Source: Candidatus Bathyarchaeota archaeon (lineage in GTDB: Archaea > Thermoproteota > Bathyarchaeia > Bathyarchaeales > DTEX01). From it: a DNA stretch of 14,594 bases. Each line of letters begins with the position of its first letter. The first letter of the stretch is position 1. Positions 11,615-14,594 of this stretch are shown piece by piece. The notes below the pieces were generated by a model. It was not told where the DNA came from. It worked only from the letters and a program-made list of their open reading frames with translations, and made no database searches. The stretch lies in the NCBI GenBank assembly GCA_003601725.1, contig PIYJ01000064.1, positions 1-14,594 of the forward strand. The letters run 5' to 3'. Both the position numbers and the translations under genes were made by a program.

Positions 11615-13084
11615 TTATCGAAGCCATCTCGGCCTTCCTATCAGATATCTTGTAAAGAAGGAGGCAAACTCTGGATTTTTAGTGTAGAAATCTTTGATTT
11701 CGTCATCAACTAGAATCTTTAAAGAAGATGAGAAGCCTTCGGAAACTAATTTAGCAACACCTATGCTTTTTCCGCCGTCTCTTAGAATATCCTTGAGGAG
11801 AACTGAGGCTTCTCTATATCGTCTTCGCCTTTCAACGATCCAGCGGCCACCCTCTATTCTCGGTCCAGAAATCAGCAGTCTCGACATTAAATGTTTCTCG
11901 AGAAACCTCTTACAATCCTGCTTCTTTGTGACGGGGGGACCTAAATGTTTCTCAACGGCGGGGAGAAGACGTGACTGCAACTCAAAGATAAAGACAGCGG
12001 CGGTTTTCTCATCGCTCCACACGGCATCCCGCAGAACCTTAAAGTCATACCTCGAAATCGCCCCCCTCAAAGCCTTTTGAGACTTGTATAGCTGTCCCCA
12101 AAGCACATCTGGCACAGCTCTGGCGAGCCCGGTCTTTAAGAAAACAAACGAGGTTCCCTTCGAATTCATAATTTGAAGAACCCTTCCAGTATTAAAGGCC
12201 TCAATTTCCGGCGGGAAAAAGAAGTCGACGCGGGGATCTTCAAGGAAAAGCCTTGAAGATGCGATGAACTCAGCAAGTTTTTCTTTGCTTACAGCTGATG
12301 CTACGTTTCTACCTTTATCCACGGGATCTATTACCACAAGTGGCTGATTGAAGATCCTTAAAGCTTTCTCTTCTTCGCCTTTATAGTGACCCTCCAGATC
12401 GATAAGCTCTTTTTCATGCCAATTCGATGCGGCTTCAAGAACGCCCAGGAAAGAACCGTAATGCATGATGAGAATCTCACATAGATACCCGCTGAACCCG
12501 CCAATTTTTATCTCCGCACCGTACGCTTCGATTCCCCGCATGAACCTTTTCAGCAAGCGAACCTCGCTTCTATCAGCTGGACTGAGATGTTCTTTTACAT
12601 AAATCGTATGAAAGGGCGTTCTATCCACGCTTGAAATCGCGTCTTCAGCTCTTTTCAGCTTAAAGCATGGAACAAAGTCAATCGTGAAGCCTTCGATCTC
12701 CGCTTGTATATATGGATGCTCCGCATAGGCCTCTAGATAGCTTCCTCTAGACACTTTCTTTGCGGCTTCAAGAACTTTGACAAAGGCCTTTCTGCCATAT
12801 TCTTTGGGAACCAATATAAAGAGATCTATGTCCTTCTCCCCTGCGAGCCACGTGTTCTTTGCAATTGATCCTTCAACACGTACTTCTGCTTCGAGACTCA
12901 ACTTTTCCAGTTCAAGGCTCAGTCTATCAGTCAGCGACTTGACGAATCTAAGAGTCTTAATCTCTTCCTCTCTGCTTGGCGTTACTCTTCGAAGTGCTTC
13001 TTCACAGATCTTCTGAATCTTACAGTTAAGCTCACACATGGATCTGTCCCTAGCTTCTACACGTGGAAATAGCCTCACACACAT
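11615..13084 (-). CDS. cca: CCA-adding enzyme (archaeal class I tRNA nucleotidyltransferase)
   Basis: Adds or repairs the 3' CCA of tRNA using CTP and ATP without a nucleic-acid template. The nucleotidyltransferase core is plain: EGSIAKNTWLAGEKDIDLFI (71-90) holds the GS motif and the metal-binding pair D85/D87; D136 in TIDFVPC is the third carboxylate. RTPFHTIYVKEHL (155-167) and the helical region KRFMRGIEAYGAEI with GFSGYLCEILI (179-206) are characteristic of archaeal enzymes. At 489 residues it is somewhat longer than usual because of its N-terminus. The drawn ATG (13084) overlaps the end of thpR by 10 bases; an internal ATG at 13039 has AGGGA 7 bases upstream and fits the family start better, giving 474 residues. 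Second gene of the thpR-cca-kinase unit. Confidence 0.93.
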   Translation of the reverse strand: MCVRLFPRVEARDRSMCELNCKIQKICEEALRRVTPSREEEIKTLRFVKSLTDRLSLELEKLSLEAEVRVEGSIAKNTWLAGEKDIDLFILVPKEYGRKAFVKVLEAAKKVSRGSYLEAYAEHPYIQAEIEGFTIDFVPCFKLKRAEDAISSVDRTPFHTIYVKEHLSPADRSEVRLLKRFMRGIEAYGAEIKIGGFSGYLCEILIMHYGSFLGVLEAASNWHEKELIDLEGHYKGEEEKALRIFNQPLVVIDPVDKGRNVASAVSKEKLAEFIASSRLFLEDPRVDFFFPPEIEAFNTGRVLQIMNSKGTSFVFLKTGLARAVPDVLWGQLYKSQKALRGAISRYDFKVLRDAVWSDEKTAAVFIFELQSRLLPAVEKHLGPPVTKKQDCKRFLEKHLMSRLLISGPRIEGGRWIVERRRRYREASVLLKDILRDGGKSIGVAKLVSEGFSSSLKILVDDEIKDFYTKNPEFASFFTRYLIGRPRWLR

Positions 13085-13635
13085 TTTTCTCGTAACGTTA
13101 AATAAATTGGGCCTTGCGGCTTCAGTATGCTTCTCTTAAGCCTTAAGCATTTAGCCTCAACTATGCCGAATTCGTAATCCTCAATCTCTTTCAAGCAGCG
13201 TATCAGCTCAGCCTTTCTGTGACTTGTCCTCACTCGAGCTATCGTTAAATGAGGACTGAACCCTCTTGTTTCTTTCTTTACTCCTATCTTCTGCAGTCTA
13301 GGTTCGAGCTGATCGAAGATTCTTTGCAGCTCATCTGCCCCCTTCCTTATCCCAGCCCACACTACATTTATTCGCCTGACGCTGGGAAAGACTCCGACTC
13401 CCTTTATCTCTATCTGGAACGGTGAGAAATCCACGTTCTTCATCTCGTTATAGATCTCGTCAACTTGAGACGGCGGGATGTTGCCTAAAAACCTCACAGT
13501 TATATGGATGTTTTCAGGCTTAACAAGCTTAAGACGGGCTCCCGTCTCTGCAAGCATAGATTGAACATTCGAGATATTTCTTATTACTTGTGGTTCTTCA
13601 ATATCAAAAGCTATGAAACTTCTGATGCCTTCCAA
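13075..13635 (-). CDS. thpR: RNA 2',3'-cyclic phosphodiesterase (ThpR, 2H family)
   Basis: Opens 2',3'-cyclic phosphate ends of RNA; the family was first described as a 2'-5' RNA ligase. Two HxTx motifs form the active site: HITVRFLG (H44, T46) and HLTIAR (H129, T131), numbered from the chosen start. GIRSFIAFDIEEP at the N-terminus is the typical opening. The frame stays open to a TTG at 13683, adding 16 basic residues, but a TATA-like box at 13690-13700 would start transcription near 13669, after that codon. The TTG at 13635 gives 186 residues, the usual family size, and directly precedes the conserved opening, so I prefer it. There is no ATG in the region. The gene ends inside the start of cca (ATGTGTGTGA overlap), implying coupled translation and joint work on RNA ends. 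Confidence 0.9.
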   Translation of the reverse strand: MEGIRSFIAFDIEEPQVIRNISNVQSMLAETGARLKLVKPENIHITVRFLGNIPPSQVDEIYNEMKNVDFSPFQIEIKGVGVFPSVRRINVVWAGIRKGADELQRIFDQLEPRLQKIGVKKETRGFSPHLTIARVRTSHRKAELIRCLKEIEDYEFGIVEAKCLRLKRSILKPQGPIYLTLREKCV

Positions 13636-13689
13636 GGGAGAAACTTTCCTTACGGGTCTGTTTCTAGTTTTGTATTTTATCAAGAGCCC

Positions 13690-13700
13690 AATATATTAAG
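13690..13700 (-). promoter_or_regulatory. Likely TATA box for the thpR-cca-kinase operon
   Basis: Reads CTTAATATATT on the minus strand. Transcription about 26 bases on (near 13669) leaves a leader of about 34 bases to the TTG at 13635, with AAGGAAAG inside it as a possible ribosome site. It argues against the upstream TTG at 13683. Confidence 0.42.
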
Positions 13701-13749
13701 ATTAACCTAAAAGAAGGCATGAGTTTCCCTTAGAGATGCTGCATAATCT

Positions 13750-14199
13750 TTAAGTCTCCACCAGCAATTCTATCGACGTGTTATTTCTTATATTGTCATT
13801 GACTGGACAGCGTTCCTCAGAGATTCTTACAAGCTCTTTTATTTTCTCCGAAGGCCCCTCCGCTTGGATCTTTGTTGAAATGCGGATCTTTTGAAATCCG
13901 GGCCTAACCCCAGAGACCCCCATGAAGCCGCGTGGATCTAAGTAGCCTTCAACTACTGTTTCTACAGCCTTTAGCTTTACGCCTAATCTCGGAGCGAAGA
14001 AGGCAAGTGTGATTATTTGGCAGCTTCCAATGGCAGCTAAAAGGAGCTCTATCGGGCTGGGCCCCTTATCTGTTCCACCGAGATTTTTCGGCTCGTCGAT
14101 ATCTATTTTGTGGCTTCGGAAAGTCGAAAGAACATTTAGGCCTTCTTGAAGGGAAAGGTTCGCCGTGTATTTTGCCAACGCCTTGGACATAGGGATCAT
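13750..14199 (-). CDS. OsmC/Ohr-family protein (thiol peroxidase-like)
   Basis: A 149-residue protein of the OsmC superfamily, whose members reduce hydroperoxides with a pair of cysteines. The family blocks are present: GGTDKGPSPIELLLAAIGSC (41-60) ending in the first catalytic cysteine C60, at the start of the long central helix, and the second cysteine C131 in EERCPVNDNI. Both cysteines being kept suggests an active thiol enzyme, though many archaeal OsmC proteins have no tested substrate. No signal peptide. The ATG at 14199 is preferred over the one at 14190 because a TATA-like box lies 28 bases before it, implying an almost leaderless message. It ends 66 bases before the thpR TATA-like box and is probably a single-gene unit. 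Confidence 0.88.
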   Translation of the reverse strand: MIPMSKALAKYTANLSLQEGLNVLSTFRSHKIDIDEPKNLGGTDKGPSPIELLLAAIGSCQIITLAFFAPRLGVKLKAVETVVEGYLDPRGFMGVSGVRPGFQKIRISTKIQAEGPSEKIKELVRISEERCPVNDNIRNNTSIELLVET

Positions 14200-14222
14200 C
14201 GCGGAAAAGGATGAGAAGACAC

Positions 14223-14231
14223 GCTTAAAAG
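14223..14231 (-). promoter_or_regulatory. Likely TATA box for the OsmC gene
   Basis: Reads CTTTTAAGC on the minus strand, centred 28 bases before the ATG at 14199, the spacing expected for a leaderless archaeal transcript. Confidence 0.42.
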
Positions 14232-14282
14232 ATTTTCAGTCAATCATTAAAGATCCGTATGAAAATAGGAGTCAGAAATACG

Positions 14283-14341
14283 AACCGACAATTAATTATA
14301 GCCCAAGTCATTCATTCTATTAAAAATGATTGTAGTCGGTT
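14283..14341. repeat. Inverted repeat bracketing the divergent OsmC/UPF0200 promoter region
   Basis: AACCGAC (14283-14289) and GTCGGTT (14335-14341) are perfect 7-base inverted copies 45 bases apart. Between them lie A/T-rich TATA-like stretches (14290-14299; 14317-14326). They could be two halves of an operator or chance. Confidence 0.25.
14317..14326 (+). promoter_or_regulatory. Weak TATA-like box upstream of the UPF0200 gene
   Basis: CTATTAAAAA is centred 71 bases before the ATG at 14392 and would give a leader of about 45 bases. Weak; other A/T-rich boxes lie nearby. Confidence 0.22.
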
Positions 14342-14391
14342 GAGATAAGCGGAATCTGGAAATTCAGAATACTAAGATGGATGATTAGAGA

Positions 14392-14594
14392 ATGACCGGT
14401 GGAAGAAAAATATTGATAGGCACGGCGGGAATGCCTGGAGCTGGCAAGGACACCGTCAAAAAGGTCGTTCAGAAGCTCGGGCTTCCAGTAGTAGTGATGG
14501 GGGATGAAGTTAGATCGGAAGCTAAACGTAAAGGACTGGCTATTACGCCTGAAAATCTAGGTGAAGTTATGCTTGAGATGAGAAAGAAGGAGGG
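14392..14594 (+). CDS. UPF0200 P-loop kinase-like protein (partial, N-terminal 67 residues)
   Basis: Only the first 67 codons are in the window. They show a P-loop, GMPGAGKDT (13-21), after a hydrophobic strand (KILIGTA), then VVVMGDEVRSEAKRKGL (33-49) and TPENLGEVMLEMRKKEG (51-67). This is the pattern of archaeal UPF0200 proteins, which resemble nucleoside monophosphate or dephospho-CoA kinases; the MGDxxR and MLEMRKKEG stretches are distinctive. The lysine K19 should bind ATP phosphates. The acceptor substrate is not established. The start at 14392 is the first ATG after an in-frame TAG (14386-14388); no strong Shine-Dalgarno is seen. Divergent from the OsmC gene. Confidence 0.82.
   Translation, partial: MTGGRKILIGTAGMPGAGKDTVKKVVQKLGLPVVVMGDEVRSEAKRKGLAITPENLGEVMLEMRKKE

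Noticed and set aside
11136..12080. Long plus-strand frames (126 and 128 codons) opposite the kinase and CCA enzyme genes
   Set aside because: Antisense shadows of genes with intact family motifs; no ribosome sites or recognisable domains.
1..14594. Mobile element, prophage or CRISPR array
   Set aside because: No transposase, integrase or phage genes, no terminal inverted repeats or target duplications, and no regularly spaced repeats were seen.

Overview
The window looks like a piece of a chromosome from an uncultivated archaeon, most plausibly of the Bathyarchaeia/Thermoproteota type. Evidence for an archaeon: a class I (archaeal-type) CCA-adding enzyme, a COG2112-type atypical kinase, a UPF0200 nucleotide kinase-like protein, a KaiC/RadA-like ATPase, a freestanding HhH domain, a one-domain winged-helix regulator, and A/T-rich TATA-like boxes about 26-28 bases before several starts. 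The lineage is an inference from gene content; there is no rRNA or tRNA to fix it. I see no phage, transposon, integrase, CRISPR array or rRNA/tRNA gene.

Layout. Positions 1-3589 (minus): a GH38 alpha-mannosidase-like enzyme followed 24 bases later by a deoxyhypusine-synthase-like protein that runs off the left edge. Positions 3798-5317 (plus): a divergent trans-polyprenyl diphosphate synthase with an altered isopentenyl-diphosphate pocket, then a small winged-helix regulator. Positions 5418-8184 (minus): a TldD-TldE protease pair with a clear Shine-Dalgarno coupling the two. Positions 8373-9058 (minus): two orphan small genes, a ribbon-helix-helix protein and a zinc-ribbon membrane protein. 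Positions 9229-10169 (minus): a single-domain KaiC/RadA-like ATPase followed by a 63-residue HhH protein, resembling the two halves of a RadA protein encoded separately. Positions 10170-10816: a gene-poor stretch with two tiny plus-strand membrane-protein genes (57 and 33 residues). Positions 10817-13683 (minus): an RNA-processing operon thpR - cca - COG2112 kinase. Positions 13750-14199 (minus): an OsmC-family protein. Position 14392 to the right edge (plus): the start of a UPF0200 P-loop kinase-like gene.

Working together: thpR, CCA enzyme and kinase are packed as one transcript and point to RNA end processing, with the kinase as a possible modulator. TldD and TldE should form one heteromeric metalloprotease. 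The ATPase and HhH protein are probably partners on nucleic acid. Most other genes look like independently transcribed single genes. Nothing is a certain new system; the best candidates for novelty are the split ATPase/HhH pair, the two membrane microproteins, the kinase in the tRNA-end operon, and the prenyl synthase with the apparent arginine swap.
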